A stretch of DNA of 32,021 bases from Coriobacteriia bacterium (GCA_014859305.1 JACUUM010000031.1:1-32021); one strand, 5' to 3'; positions 16,808 to 26,403 are shown, counted from the first letter of the stretch. Translations and numbers: made by a program. The notes: a model not told the origin generated them from the letters alone.

Positions 16808-17673
16808 GGCGAGCCCCCCAGCGAGAGTATCCAGAACGTGACGACCGAGACGGTGATGAGGCTGTCGAAACGGTCGAGGACGCCGCCATGACCGGGGATC
16901 AGAGTGCCCGAGTCCTTCACTCCCGCGAGGCGCTTGACGCGCGACTCGGCCAGGTCTCCGAGGAGCCCGGCGAGGGCCGCGGCGACGCCGACGGCCGCCA
17001 TGAGCACCGCGGGCTGCGGCAGCGCCAGGAAGGCGGCGAACCCCACCCATGCGCCGACGGTCGCCAGGAGTCCGGCGGCGAACCCCTCCCACGACTTGCC
17101 CGGTGAGAGCCGGGGCGCGAGCTTGTGCCGGCCTATCGCGACCCCGATGACGTATCCGGCCACGTCACCGGCCCACACGCCCAGCACCGCCACCAGCGCG
17201 AGCCCGGGGCCACCACCCTCCAGCCCCTGCAGGAAGACGAGGTGCGCGAGTCCGAGACCGACCCAGGCGACCGCGAGCGCGGCCGATGCCGCGCCCGTGG
17301 CGGTCGACCCCACGGCGGCGGCCAGCCACAGCAGAAGAGCCGGCACGAAGACGGCCATCGCCGCGACGGCGACGAGGACCGCGGCCGTGGACACACCGGC
17401 CGGTTCGCCGGCGGCCACCATGGAGGAGGCTCCCGCGCCGGCGGCCAGCGGGAGCGCGGCGGCGCCGATCCCGCCCAACGCCACGCTGCCGCGGGTCGCG
17501 CCGGGAAGCAGGCGGCAGAGCTCCGCGGCGGCGAGGCCCGCGGCGGCCGAGAGCAGCGCGCCGAGCCCGAGCGGGCCGCCGAAGAGCACGGCGGCCAGGA
17601 ACACCACCCCGAAGACCAGCGCGCTGGCCAGGCGCACGCCGAGCTTGGCGAACCCCTCCTCCCACCCGGACAC
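16804..17673 (-). CDS. cdsA: phosphatidate cytidylyltransferase
   Basis: Integral membrane enzyme that makes CDP-diacylglycerol from phosphatidic acid and CTP. The 289 residues are largely hydrophobic, with about seven or eight membrane segments. The C-terminal family signature reads SRVKRLAGVKDSGTLIPGHGG, followed by VLDRFDS. VAIGRHKLAPRLSPGKSWEGF is also characteristic. The GTG start at 17673 shares one base with the uppS stop (TAGTG) and has GGAGG 6 nt upstream. The first ~15 residues are cytoplasmic. It is coupled with uppS and dxr. Confidence 0.94.
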   Translation of the reverse strand: MSGWEEGFAKLGVRLASALVFGVVFLAAVLFGGPLGLGALLSAAAGLAAAELCRLLPGATRGSVALGGIGAAALPLAAGAGASSMVAAGEPAGVSTAAVLVAVAAMAVFVPALLLWLAAAVGSTATGAASAALAVAWVGLGLAHLVFLQGLEGGGPGLALVAVLGVWAGDVAGYVIGVAIGRHKLAPRLSPGKSWEGFAAGLLATVGAWVGFAAFLALPQPAVLMAAVGVAAALAGLLGDLAESRVKRLAGVKDSGTLIPGHGGVLDRFDSLITVSVVTFWILSLGGSP

Positions 17674-18446
17674 TACGTGCCTCCGTAGCGTCGCACGCGG
17701 CGCTGGTAGTCGACGACGGCGCGGAGCAGGTCGTGGCGGCGGAAGTCGGGCCAGAGCGAGCCGGTGACCCACAGCTCGGAGTAGGCCATCTCCCACAGCA
17801 GGAAGTTCGACAGCCGCATCTCCCCGCTCGTGCGGACGACCAGGTCCGGGTCGGGGACGTCCGGCGCGTAGAGCCGGGCCGCGACGGCGTCCTCGGTGAC
17901 GTCCTCGACGGCGATGCGGCCGGCCGCGGCCTCGGCGGCAAGCGCGCGGGCGGCGTCGGCGACCTCGGCGCGTCCGCCGTAGTTGAGCGCCACGAGGAGA
18001 GTCACGCACTCCCGGTCCGCCGTGCGCGCCTCGGCGCGGTCGAACGCCTCGCGCGTCTTGCGCGGCAGGCCCTCTCGGCGGCCGAGGACCCTCAGGCGCA
18101 CGCCTTGCTCCTCGAGCTGGCCGACCTCGCGCTCGAGCACCTCGGCGAAGAGCTGCATGAGCCCCGAGACCTCCTCGGGCGGCCGCCGCCAGTTCTCGGA
18201 CGAGAACGAGAAGATGGTGAGGTAGCGGATGCCCAACTCCAGCGCCGATGAGATGAGCTCGCGGACGGCCTTGACGCCGGCCTTGTGACCGGCGATGCGC
18301 GGCAATCCGCGACGCCGCGCCCAGCGCCCGTTGCCGTCCATGATCACGGCCACGTGCGCGGGGACGCGATCGAGGTCGAGCTCGCCGAGGATCCCGGCGT
18401 CACGCTTGCTCGAGAAGAATGCGGCGAGAGAGGACCGGTCGGGCAC
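17673..18446 (-). CDS. uppS: isoprenyl (undecaprenyl) diphosphate synthase
   Basis: cis-prenyltransferase making the long-chain carrier lipid for cell-wall synthesis. The 257-residue protein contains MDGNGRWARRRGLPRIAGH (catalytic D37), FSFSSENWRRP and the C-terminal RTSGEMRLSNFLLWEMAYSE block. Actinobacteria may have more than one such enzyme with different chain lengths, and length specificity cannot be read here. The GTG start at 18446 lies 5 nt after the frr stop, with GGAGGT overlapping the frr terminus. It is followed by overlapping cdsA. Confidence 0.94.
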   Translation of the reverse strand: MPDRSSLAAFFSSKRDAGILGELDLDRVPAHVAVIMDGNGRWARRRGLPRIAGHKAGVKAVRELISSALELGIRYLTIFSFSSENWRRPPEEVSGLMQLFAEVLEREVGQLEEQGVRLRVLGRREGLPRKTREAFDRAEARTADRECVTLLVALNYGGRAEVADAARALAAEAAAGRIAVEDVTEDAVAARLYAPDVPDPDLVVRTSGEMRLSNFLLWEMAYSELWVTGSLWPDFRRHDLLRAVVDYQRRVRRYGGT

Positions 18447-18451
18447 GAGGC

Positions 18452-19009
18452 CTAGACCTCCATTATCTCCGCTTCCTTGCGCGCGAGCATCTCGTCGATC
18501 TCCTTGACGTGCGCGTCGGTGAGCTTCTGGACCTCGGCCTCGGCTCTGCGCATGTCGTCCTGCGAGATCTCGTGGTCGCGCTCGGCGTGCTTGAGCCTGT
18601 CGTTCGCCTCGCGGCGGATGTTGCGCACGGCGACGCGGGCGTCCTCGGCGTAGTGCTTGGCGAGCTTCACGAGCTCGCGTCGGCGCTCCTCGGTGAGCGG
18701 CGGGAACGGGACCCGGACGACCTGCCCGTCGTTGCTCGGGTTCAGCCCGAGGTCGGAGGTGCGGATCGCCTTCTCGATCGCGCCCATGGCGCTCCTGTCG
18801 TACGGGCTCACGACCAGCATCTGCGGCTCGGGCGCGGTGACGGAGGCGAGCTGGAGCAGCGGCGTGGGGGTACCGTAGTACTCGACCTTGACCGGCTCTA
18901 GGATCTGAGCCGCCGCACGCCCGGTGCGGATCGTGCCGAACTCGTGCCCGAGCGCGACGGCGGCCTTCCCCATTCGGCCGTCGGCGTCCTTGATGATGTC
19001 GGTGATCAT
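18452..19009 (-). CDS. frr: ribosome recycling factor
   Basis: Splits post-termination ribosomes together with EF-G. At 185 residues it has the exact family length. It includes FGTIRTGRAAAQILEPVKVEYYG, SNDGQVVRVPFPPLTEERR and a C-terminal helical stretch (DEMLARKEAEIMEV). The ATG at 19009 has GAGG 5 nt upstream and lies 5 nt after the pyrH stop. The pyrH-frr pair is almost universal in bacteria. The upstream in-frame extension belongs to shadow translation of pyrH. Confidence 0.96.
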   Translation of the reverse strand: MITDIIKDADGRMGKAAVALGHEFGTIRTGRAAAQILEPVKVEYYGTPTPLLQLASVTAPEPQMLVVSPYDRSAMGAIEKAIRTSDLGLNPSNDGQVVRVPFPPLTEERRRELVKLAKHYAEDARVAVRNIRREANDRLKHAERDHEISQDDMRRAEAEVQKLTDAHVKEIDEMLARKEAEIMEV

Positions 19010-19014
19010 CTGCC

Positions 19015-19872
<858 letters not shown>

Positions 19873-20496
19873 CTATCCGGCCGATCCCGCCGGCTCCCGG
19901 GACGACTCCCCGAGCACGTATCGAGTGAACCGCGAGATGACGATGTTCTCTCCCAGCTTCCCGACGAGCTCACCCAGGTACCGCTCGATCGTGATGTCGG
20001 GGTTCTTCACGTAGGCCTGCTCCATGAGACAGACCTCCTTGAAGAACTTGTCGAGACGGCCCTCGGCGATCTTGGCCTGGATCCGCTCGGGCTTGCCGGT
20101 GGCGGCCGCCTGCGCCATGTAGATGCCGCGCTCGTGCTCGACGAGCTCCGCGGGGACCTCCTCGCGCCGGACGAACAACGGCGCGGCGGCCGCGACGTGC
20201 ATCGCGACGTCCTTGACGAATGCCTGGAAGTCCGCGTTACGGGCGACGAAGTCGGTCTCGCAGTTCACCTCGACGAGCACGCCGATGCGGCCGCCCGCGT
20301 GTATGTAGGAGCCGATGACGCCCTCGTTGGCGGCCTTGCCCGCCCGTTTGGCGAGGTCGGCGAGCCCCTTGGTACGCAGGATGTCGACGGCCTTCTCCAC
20401 GTCCCCGCCGGCCTCGGCGAGGGCGGCCTTGCAGTCCATCATGCCCGCGCCCGTACACTCGCGCAGGTCCTTGACCATCTTGGCGGTGATCTCCAT
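19873..20496 (-). CDS. tsf: elongation factor Ts (short form)
   Basis: Nucleotide exchange factor for EF-Tu. The 207-residue product has both family signatures, LRECTGAGMMDCKAAL near residue 11 and EVNCETDFVARN near 78. It keeps an abbreviated C-terminal domain like the Thermus-type short EF-Ts, compared with about 283 residues in E. coli. The ATG at 20496 follows an AGGAGGA run at about 7 nt. It lies 90 nt after rpsB, the normal partner gene, and is followed by a strong hairpin. Confidence 0.95.
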   Translation of the reverse strand: MEITAKMVKDLRECTGAGMMDCKAALAEAGGDVEKAVDILRTKGLADLAKRAGKAANEGVIGSYIHAGGRIGVLVEVNCETDFVARNADFQAFVKDVAMHVAAAAPLFVRREEVPAELVEHERGIYMAQAAATGKPERIQAKIAEGRLDKFFKEVCLMEQAYVKNPDITIERYLGELVGKLGENIVISRFTRYVLGESSREPAGSAG

Positions 20497-20586
20497 CGTC
20501 GTCCTCCTCCTGTGAGCGGCCCTCCTCGGGCACGGCGAAGGGCGGGTCCTTGACTGGATACCCGCACGAAGCGCAGGACGCACGCT

Positions 20587-21429
20587 CTACTCTGCCGGCG
20601 CCTGCTCGGCCTCGGGCGCGGCAGCCTCCGTTTCCGGGCTCTCGGCCGCCGCCGCCGGCTCGGAGGGCTCCGGCTCCCGCGCCTCGACGATCGGCTCCTC
20701 GGGCGCCGGGGCCGCGGGCGCGGGCTCCTCGGCGGCCTCGGGGCCTTCGAGCGCCGCGCGCCCCTCGGCGGCGGCATCCGCTATGACGCGGCACATCAAA
20801 CCGACGGAGCGGATGGCGTCGTCGTTGCCGGGGACGACGAAGTCCACTTCATCCGGGTCGGCGTTCGTGTCGACCACCCCGATGATCGGGATCCGCAGCC
20901 GTCTCGCCTCGGCCACGGCGATGGCCTCGCGCTTGGTGTCGATCACGAACAGCGCGCCGGGCAGCTCGCGCATCTCCCGGACGCCGGCGAGGTTGCGCAG
21001 GAGCTTCTCGTACTCCCCACGCAGCTTGAGCGCCTCCTTCTTGGGGAGCGCGGCCATGGAGCCGTCCTCCTCCATGCGCTCCAGCTCCTCGAGCCGCGAC
21101 ACGCGGGTGCGCATGGTGACGAAGTTCGTGAGCATCCCGCCGAGCCAGCGCTGATTCACGTAGGGCTGCCCGGAGCGGACGGCCTCGGCCGCCACAGGCT
21201 CCTGGGCCTGTTTCTTCGTCCCGACGCAGAGGACCTTCTCGCCGCGTGCCGTGAGCTCGCGCACGAACCGGTAGGCCGCGTCCAGCTCGCGCAGAGTGCG
21301 CTGCAGGTCGAGTATGTAGATCCCGTTGCGCTCGGTGAAGATGTACGGCTTCATCTTCGGGTTCCAGCGGCGCGTCTGGTGCCCGAAGTGGACCCCGGCT
21401 TCGAGCAGGGTCTTCATGGAGACGGTCAT
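20587..21429 (-). CDS. rpsB: 30S ribosomal protein S2 with acidic C-terminal tail
   Basis: Small-subunit protein at the head-body junction. The 280 residues contain [44 protein letters not shown], and [22 protein letters not shown], all diagnostic for S2. From about residue 228 to the end is an Ala/Glu/Pro-rich extension ([13 protein letters not shown]...). The ATG at 21429 has GGGAGGT 9 nt upstream. An extended -10 promoter lies about 130 nt upstream, leaving a long leader that might bind S2, although I cannot identify a known autoregulatory fold. Confidence 0.96.
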   Translation of the reverse strand: MTVSMKTLLEAGVHFGHQTRRWNPKMKPYIFTERNGIYILDLQRTLRELDAAYRFVRELTARGEKVLCVGTKKQAQEPVAAEAVRSGQPYVNQRWLGGMLTNFVTMRTRVSRLEELERMEEDGSMAALPKKEALKLRGEYEKLLRNLAGVREMRELPGALFVIDTKREAIAVAEARRLRIPIIGVVDTNADPDEVDFVVPGNDDAIRSVGLMCRVIADAAAEGRAALEGPEAAEEPAPAAPAPEEPIVEAREPEPSEPAAAAESPETEAAAPEAEQAPAE

Positions 21430-21559
21430 GGCGGTGGTACCTCCCGGTCCTCGGTTGTCCCTCCGCCCGCCTCTACCTCCCGCCACGACCCGGCGCCTGC
21501 CTGCTGCGTCGGGCACCCCGCGCGGGAGTCCGCGGGCGTGTGTGATGAAGAGCCGGTGT

Positions 21560-21568
21560 AGTGTATCA
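21560..21568 (-). promoter_or_regulatory. extended -10 promoter for rpsB-tsf
   Basis: Minus-strand TGATACACT fits TG-N-TACACT. No -35 match stands out. Initiation near 21553 would give a leader of about 124 nt containing a possible GC hairpin (CCCGCG...CGCGGG). Similar elements precede rpsO and rplS. Confidence 0.5.
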
Positions 21569-21619
21569 CAGGCGGCCCGGCGAACAGGTCGTCCTCGCGC
21601 CGATGCACCCGCTGGTGCG

Positions 21620-22246
21620 TCATCCCTTGAACGACCCTACGCGGACGGATCGCCCCCGGCTAGAGACTCCTCTGGCAGGCGGTGCAGACGAGGTGCGCGT
21701 CGAACCAGCTCGGCCTGTCCTCCTTGGGCAGCAGCTCGATCGCGAGCTCCGCCTGACAGGCCGGGCACCAGAACCTCCGCTGGAGCTTGAGGTGCTCGAC
21801 GAGGGCGTCCGCGCCGGCTCATGGTCCCGTACGGACAGCGTGAACGCCGGCTGTCCGCTGGCACGTCCCGAGATGTAGTCGAGCGTCAGCCGGATCTTCG
21901 TAGCGACGGCGGCCGGTTTCGCCTGGTTCTTGATCAGGTAGTCGACCGCCCCGAGGGACAGGCCGCGCTCGACGTCGGCCTCCTGTCCGAGGTTCGACAG
22001 GATGATGACCGGGATGTGCTCGGTATCCGGTTCCTGCTTGAGGGTCTCGAGTACCTCCAGCCCCCCGACCCTCGGCATGATCAGGTCGAGCAGCACGAGG
22101 TCCACCGGCTCGGAGCGGACGATATCGAGGGCCTCCAAGCCGTCGGAGGCCGTCGTCACCTCGTATCCCTCCTGTGCGAGCTTGTCCGCGTAGATGCGTC
22201 GAAGGAGCTCCGTGTCCTCGACCACGAGTATCCGTTCTCCGGCCAA
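21620..22246 (-). CDS. CheY-like response regulator, C-terminus apparently frame-disrupted
   Basis: Receiver domain of a two-component system. Residues 1-125 show the acidic pocket E10/D11, phosphoacceptor D54 in LLDLIMP, S84 and K106, so phosphorylation is expected. The uninterrupted frame runs to 208 residues. After SVRDHE (about 143) it turns into Ser/Arg/Pro-rich sequence with no domain character. In the -1 frame the same DNA encodes a convincing zinc ribbon ending at 21660, so a one-base deletion, a sequencing error or a recent frameshift is likely. The restored product would be about 195 residues. The start is TTG at 22246, with GGGAGGGAGG just upstream. It lies 58 nt after a WhiG/FliA-type sigma gene. 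No DNA-binding output domain is visible. Confidence 0.85.
   Translation of the reverse strand: MAGERILVVEDTELLRRIYADKLAQEGYEVTTASDGLEALDIVRSEPVDLVLLDLIMPRVGGLEVLETLKQEPDTEHIPVIILSNLGQEADVERGLSLGAVDYLIKNQAKPAAVATKIRLTLDYISGRASGQPAFTLSVRDHEPARTPSSSTSSSSGGSGARPVRRSSRSSCCPRRTGRAGSTRTSSAPPARGVSSRGRSVRVGSFKG
21660..21818 (-). other. out-of-frame zinc-ribbon tail of the response regulator
   Basis: Read in the -1 frame relative to the receiver, this stretch encodes [19 protein letters not shown], continuing to [11 protein letters not shown] and a TAG at 21660-21662. The CX2C-X23-CX2C pattern is a typical zinc ribbon. The frame is closed upstream by a TGA at 21819-21821 and has no ATG, GTG or TTG before the ribbon, so it cannot be an independent gene. 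Inserting one base after E143 joins it in frame to the receiver. Confidence 0.75.
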
Positions 22247-22304
22247 AGCGCCTCCCTCCCGTCGACGCCCGGCGGGCCTCCCTCGACGGATCCGGCACCC
22301 CGCC

Positions 22305-23102
22305 CTAGGCTCGCGGCACCCGGCCCTGCGCCGAATGCAGTCGCGCCCGCAGGCGAAGCACGGACTTCGTGTGCAGCTGGCTCACCCGAGACTCGGTCAC
22401 TCCGAGGACCTCACCGATCTCCTTGAGCGTCAACCCTTCGTAGTAGTAGAGCGCGATGACGATCTTCTCGCGCTCGGGCAGCCGCTCTATCGCGCCGGCG
22501 AGGATGTCCTTGATCTCCTCGCTCTCGAACGCGGCCACCGGGTCCTCCGCGGACTCGTCCTGGATGGATCCGATGATGCTCGACCGCTCGTCGCGGTCGC
22601 CTGCCGTCCAGAGCTCCTCGAAAGAGACCACCGACGCGTAGGAGAGCTTCGCGAGGACGCCCTGGAGCTCCTTCATCGAGATCCCCATCTCCTCGGCGAC
22701 CTCGGCGTCCTCCGGGACACGGCGGAGGCGGTTCTCGAGGGTGATGTAGGCCTGCTCGATCTCTCGCGCCCTCGCGCGGACGGAGCGGGGGACCCAGTCC
22801 ATCGCCCGGAGCTCGTCGATGATCGCGCCCTTTATGCGGGCGATCGCGTAGGTCTCGAACTTGATCCCGCGCTCGGGCTCGTACTTCTCGATCGCGTCGA
22901 TCAGGCCGAAGATGCCGTAGCTGATCAGATCGGCGGTCTCGACGGTCTGCGGGAGGTTGGAGGAGAGGCGCCCGGCGACGTACTTCACCAGCGGCGAGTA
23001 GTTGAGGATGAGCTGCTCCCGCGCGGCCGGGTCCGCCGTCTCCTTGTATGCCGCCCAAAGGGTGGCCGTGTCGGTGCGAGCGTCCTGCTTCAAGTACAAC
23101 AA
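22305..23102 (-). CDS. whiG: RNA polymerase sigma factor, WhiG/FliA (sigma-28) family
   Basis: Group 3 sigma factor. The 265-residue product has region 2 sequence [16 protein letters not shown] and [40 protein letters not shown]. Region 3 follows with [17 protein letters not shown]. Region 4 is [41 protein letters not shown]. The match to Streptomyces WhiG and flagellar FliA is strong, but which regulon it controls (motility, sporulation or other) cannot be told. The frame begins with TTG TTG TAC TTG, so the exact start (23102 or 23099) is uncertain; GAGGGG lies just upstream. Location between a xer recombinase and rpsB recalls both whiG-rpsB in Streptomyces and sigD-rpsB in Bacillus. Confidence 0.92.
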   Translation of the reverse strand: MLYLKQDARTDTATLWAAYKETADPAAREQLILNYSPLVKYVAGRLSSNLPQTVETADLISYGIFGLIDAIEKYEPERGIKFETYAIARIKGAIIDELRAMDWVPRSVRARAREIEQAYITLENRLRRVPEDAEVAEEMGISMKELQGVLAKLSYASVVSFEELWTAGDRDERSSIIGSIQDESAEDPVAAFESEEIKDILAGAIERLPEREKIVIALYYYEGLTLKEIGEVLGVTESRVSQLHTKSVLRLRARLHSAQGRVPRA

Positions 23103-23176
23103 CGCCCCTCTGTCGCCGCACCCTCCGTCCGGCGCCGTCGGGTACCGGCCGACGACAGCGGCGGAACCGCGAGGAT

Positions 23177-24076
23177 TCAGGCCCGAGGGTGAGCTCTGTG
23201 ATGCACGTCACGTAGCCGCTTGGTGCTCAGATGAGTATAAATCTGGGTGGTAGACAGCGCAACGTGACCGAGGAGTTCCTGCACGGTGCGCAGGTCGGCG
23301 CCGCCTTCGAGCAGATGGGTGGCGAAGGTGTGGCGCAGCGAGTGCGGTGTCAGGCCGAGACCGACGGCGGCGGAGTCAAGGTGTCGCGCCATCATCCGGC
23401 GCGCGCCTCCGGCGGAGAGCCGCCCGCCGAGACGGTTGAGGAACAGCGCATCGACGTGCTTGTCCTTCAGCAGGGCCGGCCTGCCCTCCGACAGGTACGC
23501 TGCGACCCTCGCGCAGGCCGCGCGGTGCAGCGGCACGATGCGCTCCCGGGACCCCTTGCCGAAAGCGCGCAGTTGCCCAGCCGCCAGATCGACGTCGCCG
23601 ACGTCGAGCCGCTCGAGCTCACCGATCCGCAACCCGGCGGCATAGAGGAGTTCGAGGATGGACCGGTCGCGAAGGCCGAGCGGTCTGGCCGGGTCGGGGG
23701 AGTCGAGCAGCGAGGCGAGCACGACGCCAGGGACGACGCGCGGGAGGCGTGCCGGCTGCTTCGGCGCGGAGAGCACGGTGGCGGGGTTGGCGTCGGTCTC
23801 ACCGCGCAGCACCAGGAAGTCGAGGAACGAGCGGACCGCTGAGAGCCGCCGCGCTATGGTGCGGCGCGAGTAGCCGGCGCGGTCGAGCTCGCCGAGGAAG
23901 AGCCGGAGACGCTTGTGGCCTGGCGCGACGGGGTCGACCTCTGTCCGCGAGGCCCAGTCGAGGTAGGCTGCGAGGTCCGAGGCGTATGCGGCGACGGTGT
24001 GCCGCGAGGCGGCACGCTCGACCCGCAGGTGCTCGAGGTACGCGTCGACGAGCGCCTCGCCCCGCCGGCCGGTCAT
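23177..24076 (-). CDS. xerC: tyrosine recombinase XerC/XerD
   Basis: Site-specific recombinase, most likely for chromosome-dimer resolution at dif. The 299-residue protein has an N-terminal SAM-like core-binding domain and a catalytic domain. R150 (AGLRIGE), K174, H245 and R248 ([12 protein letters not shown]), H271 ([13 protein letters not shown]) and nucleophile Y280 are all present. The ATG at 24076 overlaps the trmFO stop as ATGA. The trmFO-xerC order matches Firmicutes. No dif-like site is evident in the window. XerC versus XerD naming is by synteny. Confidence 0.93.
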   Translation of the reverse strand: MTGRRGEALVDAYLEHLRVERAASRHTVAAYASDLAAYLDWASRTEVDPVAPGHKRLRLFLGELDRAGYSRRTIARRLSAVRSFLDFLVLRGETDANPATVLSAPKQPARLPRVVPGVVLASLLDSPDPARPLGLRDRSILELLYAAGLRIGELERLDVGDVDLAAGQLRAFGKGSRERIVPLHRAACARVAAYLSEGRPALLKDKHVDALFLNRLGGRLSAGGARRMMARHLDSAAVGLGLTPHSLRHTFATHLLEGGADLRTVQELLGHVALSTTQIYTHLSTKRLRDVHHRAHPRA

Positions 24077-25416
24077 CGGGGTCCCCCCGGCAGCATGTCC
24101 GCGCTCTCGGCGATACAGGTAGCCATCGCGAGCCTCGCTCGCTCGGCGTACGCGGCGCAGCGGGCACGCTTGCCCTTCACCGGCGGGTCCAGCGGGGGGA
24201 GCAGGCCGAAGTTGGCATGCATGGGCTGGTAGTCGACCGTGTCGGGGTCGGTCGCGTATCGGACGAGGGCCCCCAACACGGTCTCCGGAGGCAGGACGAT
24301 CGGAGGGCGGCCGGCGAGCGCCGCGTGGACGTTCACGGCGGCGAGCAGTCCGGTGCCCGCGGCCTCCAGGTACCCCTCCGTGCCGACGAGCTGGCCGGCG
24401 AACCAGATGCCGGGGTGTCCTCGCAGCTCGAGCGAGGGATCGAGGAGACGGGGAGCGTCCACGAACGTGTTGCGGTGCATGACCCCGTAGCGCAGGAACT
24501 CCGCCCGCGCGAGGCCCGGCAGCGTCCGGAACACGCGCCGCTGCTCAGCGAAGGTCAGGTTCGTCTGGAAGCCGACGAGGTTGTAGGCGGTGCGTCCGCG
24601 GTTCTCGGCCCTCAGCTGGACGGCGGCCCACGGCCTGGCGCCCGTGCGCGGGTCCACGAGCCCCACGGGCTTCATCGCACCGAAGCGAGGGGCATCGGCT
24701 CCCTTCCTGGCGACCTCCTCGATAGGCTGGCAGGCCTGGAAGAGCTCCGCCGGCTCGAACTCCTTGGCTCGTACCCGTCGGGCGGCGAGCAGTTCGCCGA
24801 TGAACGCCTCGTACTCTTCACGCGACAAGGGCAGGTTCAAGTAGTCGTCCCCTGCTCCCTTGCCGTAGCGGGAGGCGGCGAAGGCGACGCGGCGATCCAC
24901 CGAGGCGGCGTCCACGATCGGCGCGGCCGCGTCGAAGAAGGAGAGCCGAGCCGGACCGATGAGGCCGGAGAGCGCGCTTTCCATGGCAGGGCTGGTGAGC
25001 GGCCCCGTCGCCACGATCGTGGCCTCCGTCTCGGGAAGGGACTCCGCCTCGCGACGGTCCACCTCGACGAACGGGTGTGACTCGACGGCCTCGGTGACTC
25101 CTCGTGCGAACCTCTCGCGGTCGACGGCGAGCGCGGCTCCGGCGGGGACGCGGTGGAGCCGGGCGGAAGCCATGACCAGGCTCCCGAGGTCCTCCAGTTC
25201 GCGCTTGAGGAGCCCGGCGGCCGTGTCCGGGTCGTCGCTCTTGAGCGAGTTGGAGCAGACGAGCTCGGCGAAGGAACCACCGTGGTGCGCGGGGGTGTGC
25301 CGAGCCGGGCGCATCTCGACGAGACGGACGCGCAGGCTGCGGGTCGCGAGCTGCCAGGCCGCCTCCGCGCCGGCCAGGCCGGCACCGATCACGGTCACGC
25401 AGGCTCCTGGGGACAC
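24073..25416 (-). CDS. trmFO: methylenetetrahydrofolate-tRNA-(uracil-5-)-methyltransferase TrmFO
   Basis: Folate- and FAD-dependent enzyme forming m5U54 in the tRNA T-loop, complementary to TruB at U55. The 447 residues start with the FAD-binding loop VTVIGAGLAGAEAAWQLA. They contain FAELVCSNSLKSD (conserved Cys), GPLTSPAM, YGKGAGDDYLNLPL, FQACQPIEEVA, MKPVGLVDPRTG, LRAENRGRTAYNLVGFQTNLT and GQLVGTEGYLEAAGTGL. All are diagnostic of TrmFO rather than GidA. The GTG at 25416 has AGGAGG 4 nt upstream. TrmFO is common in Firmicutes and uncommon in well-studied Actinobacteria, which informs the lineage guess. Confidence 0.94.
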   Translation of the reverse strand: MSPGACVTVIGAGLAGAEAAWQLATRSLRVRLVEMRPARHTPAHHGGSFAELVCSNSLKSDDPDTAAGLLKRELEDLGSLVMASARLHRVPAGAALAVDRERFARGVTEAVESHPFVEVDRREAESLPETEATIVATGPLTSPAMESALSGLIGPARLSFFDAAAPIVDAASVDRRVAFAASRYGKGAGDDYLNLPLSREEYEAFIGELLAARRVRAKEFEPAELFQACQPIEEVARKGADAPRFGAMKPVGLVDPRTGARPWAAVQLRAENRGRTAYNLVGFQTNLTFAEQRRVFRTLPGLARAEFLRYGVMHRNTFVDAPRLLDPSLELRGHPGIWFAGQLVGTEGYLEAAGTGLLAAVNVHAALAGRPPIVLPPETVLGALVRYATDPDTVDYQPMHANFGLLPPLDPPVKGKRARCAAYAERARLAMATCIAESADMLPGGPR

Positions 25417-25448
25417 GTCGCCTCCTGACGGTTGCAGCCGGCGCCGCC

Positions 25449-25454
25449 ATTGTA
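25449..25454 (-). promoter_or_regulatory. -10 candidate for trmFO-xerC
   Basis: Minus-strand TACAAT within CGTACAATGGC lies 33 nt before the trmFO GTG, in the 84-nt gap after dprA. There is no strong -35. The element matches the one before pyrH over nine bases. Confidence 0.4.
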
Positions 25455-25500
25455 CGTCAGGCCCCGGCGCCCGAAGCGAACGCGACCGGTGGCGCACGGC

Positions 25501-26403
25501 TCAGCACGGCCCGTACCTCCCGTCGCGGTACCGGGCGACCGCCCCGGACGCCTCCAGGGCGCCGAGGATGCGGATGAGGGTGACGATATCGAGGTCGAGT
25601 GCCCGGGCCGCGTCGTCGGGCTTCATCGGGTCCGCCAGTAGCGCCGCGAGCACTCGAGAGGAGACCTCGTCGGGTGGCTGGAGGGAGCGGGACGCCCCGG
25701 GGGACGACCGTTCGGCACCGGCGGTGCCGGACGGCGCGGCGATCGCGAGTCCGGCGTCGGCGACCGCCGCGGCGAGCTCCGATACATCGGTCACCGGTGT
25801 GGCGCCCTGCCTGATGAGCCGGTTGGAGCCGCGGCATCCGGGAGCGAATATCGATCCGGGCACGGCGAGGACCTCCCTGCCGGCCTCCAGCGCGAAGTCG
25901 GCGGTCGAGAAGGTCCCGCTGGGAAGTCCGGCCTCCACGACGAGGAGCGCCGCCGAGAGCGCCGCGATGAGCCGGTTCCGCTCGACGAACGCCCAGCGGG
26001 TCGGCTCGCGGCCCCATGGAAGCTCGGAGACGCACGCGCCTCTTCGGCGTATCTCGTCGAGCAGCGCGCCCGCGCCCCGCGGGTAGTCCACGTCGGCCCC
26101 GCAACCCAACACGGCGACGGTCGTCCCGGCAGCCTCCAGAGCGGCGCGGTGCGCCTCCTGGTCGCACCCTATGGCGCCGCCCGAGACGACCGTTATCCCG
26201 CTTCGAGCCGCCCATCCGGTGAAGCGCCGAGCGCAGGCGAGTCCGTAGGGGGTGGCCTTGCGAGAGCCGACGACGCCCAGACCCAGACGGAGCGCTGCGG
26301 GGTCCCCGATGCCGTAGAGGACCTCGGGGGGCCGGGGGGAATCCTTCAGGCACCGGGGGTACTCCGGGTCCGTGGGGCGCAGCTGCCAGCCTCGCACGGC
26401 CAT
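25501..26403 (-). CDS. dprA: DNA-processing protein DprA (short form)
   Basis: Single-strand-DNA-binding recombination mediator that loads RecA during transformation. The 300-residue product begins directly at the Rossmann-like DprA core: DPEYPRCLKDSPRPPEVLYGIG, VVGSRKATPYG, VVSGGAIGCDQEAH, SELPWG and FVERNRLIAALS. PSGTFSTADFALEAGREVLAVPG follows. It ends with a winged-helix-like domain (ALLADPMKPDDAARALDLDI). The N-terminal SAM/HhH domain of longer DprA proteins is missing. The ATG at 26403 shares one base with the comM stop (TGATG). The longer frame upstream is comM shadow. It is paired with comM as a competence or recombination module. Confidence 0.93.
   Translation of the reverse strand: MAVRGWQLRPTDPEYPRCLKDSPRPPEVLYGIGDPAALRLGLGVVGSRKATPYGLACARRFTGWAARSGITVVSGGAIGCDQEAHRAALEAAGTTVAVLGCGADVDYPRGAGALLDEIRRRGACVSELPWGREPTRWAFVERNRLIAALSAALLVVEAGLPSGTFSTADFALEAGREVLAVPGSIFAPGCRGSNRLIRQGATPVTDVSELAAAVADAGLAIAAPSGTAGAERSSPGASRSLQPPDEVSSRVLAALLADPMKPDDAARALDLDIVTLIRILGALEASGAVARYRDGRYGPC

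Noticed and set aside
16808-17092. Extended N-terminus for dxr
   Set aside because: The frame remains open through cdsA but encodes Arg/Gly-rich shadow sequence. The GTGA overlap supports the start at 16807.
21805-21835. Programmed -1 frameshifting in the response regulator
   Set aside because: No slippery heptamer of the X XXY YYZ type or obvious downstream stimulatory stem is visible at the junction, so an indel is the simpler explanation.
23228-23245. AT-rich GAGTATAAATC as a plus-strand promoter
   Set aside because: It lies inside xerC and encodes the conserved IYTH region around the catalytic tyrosine. There is no plus-strand gene downstream.
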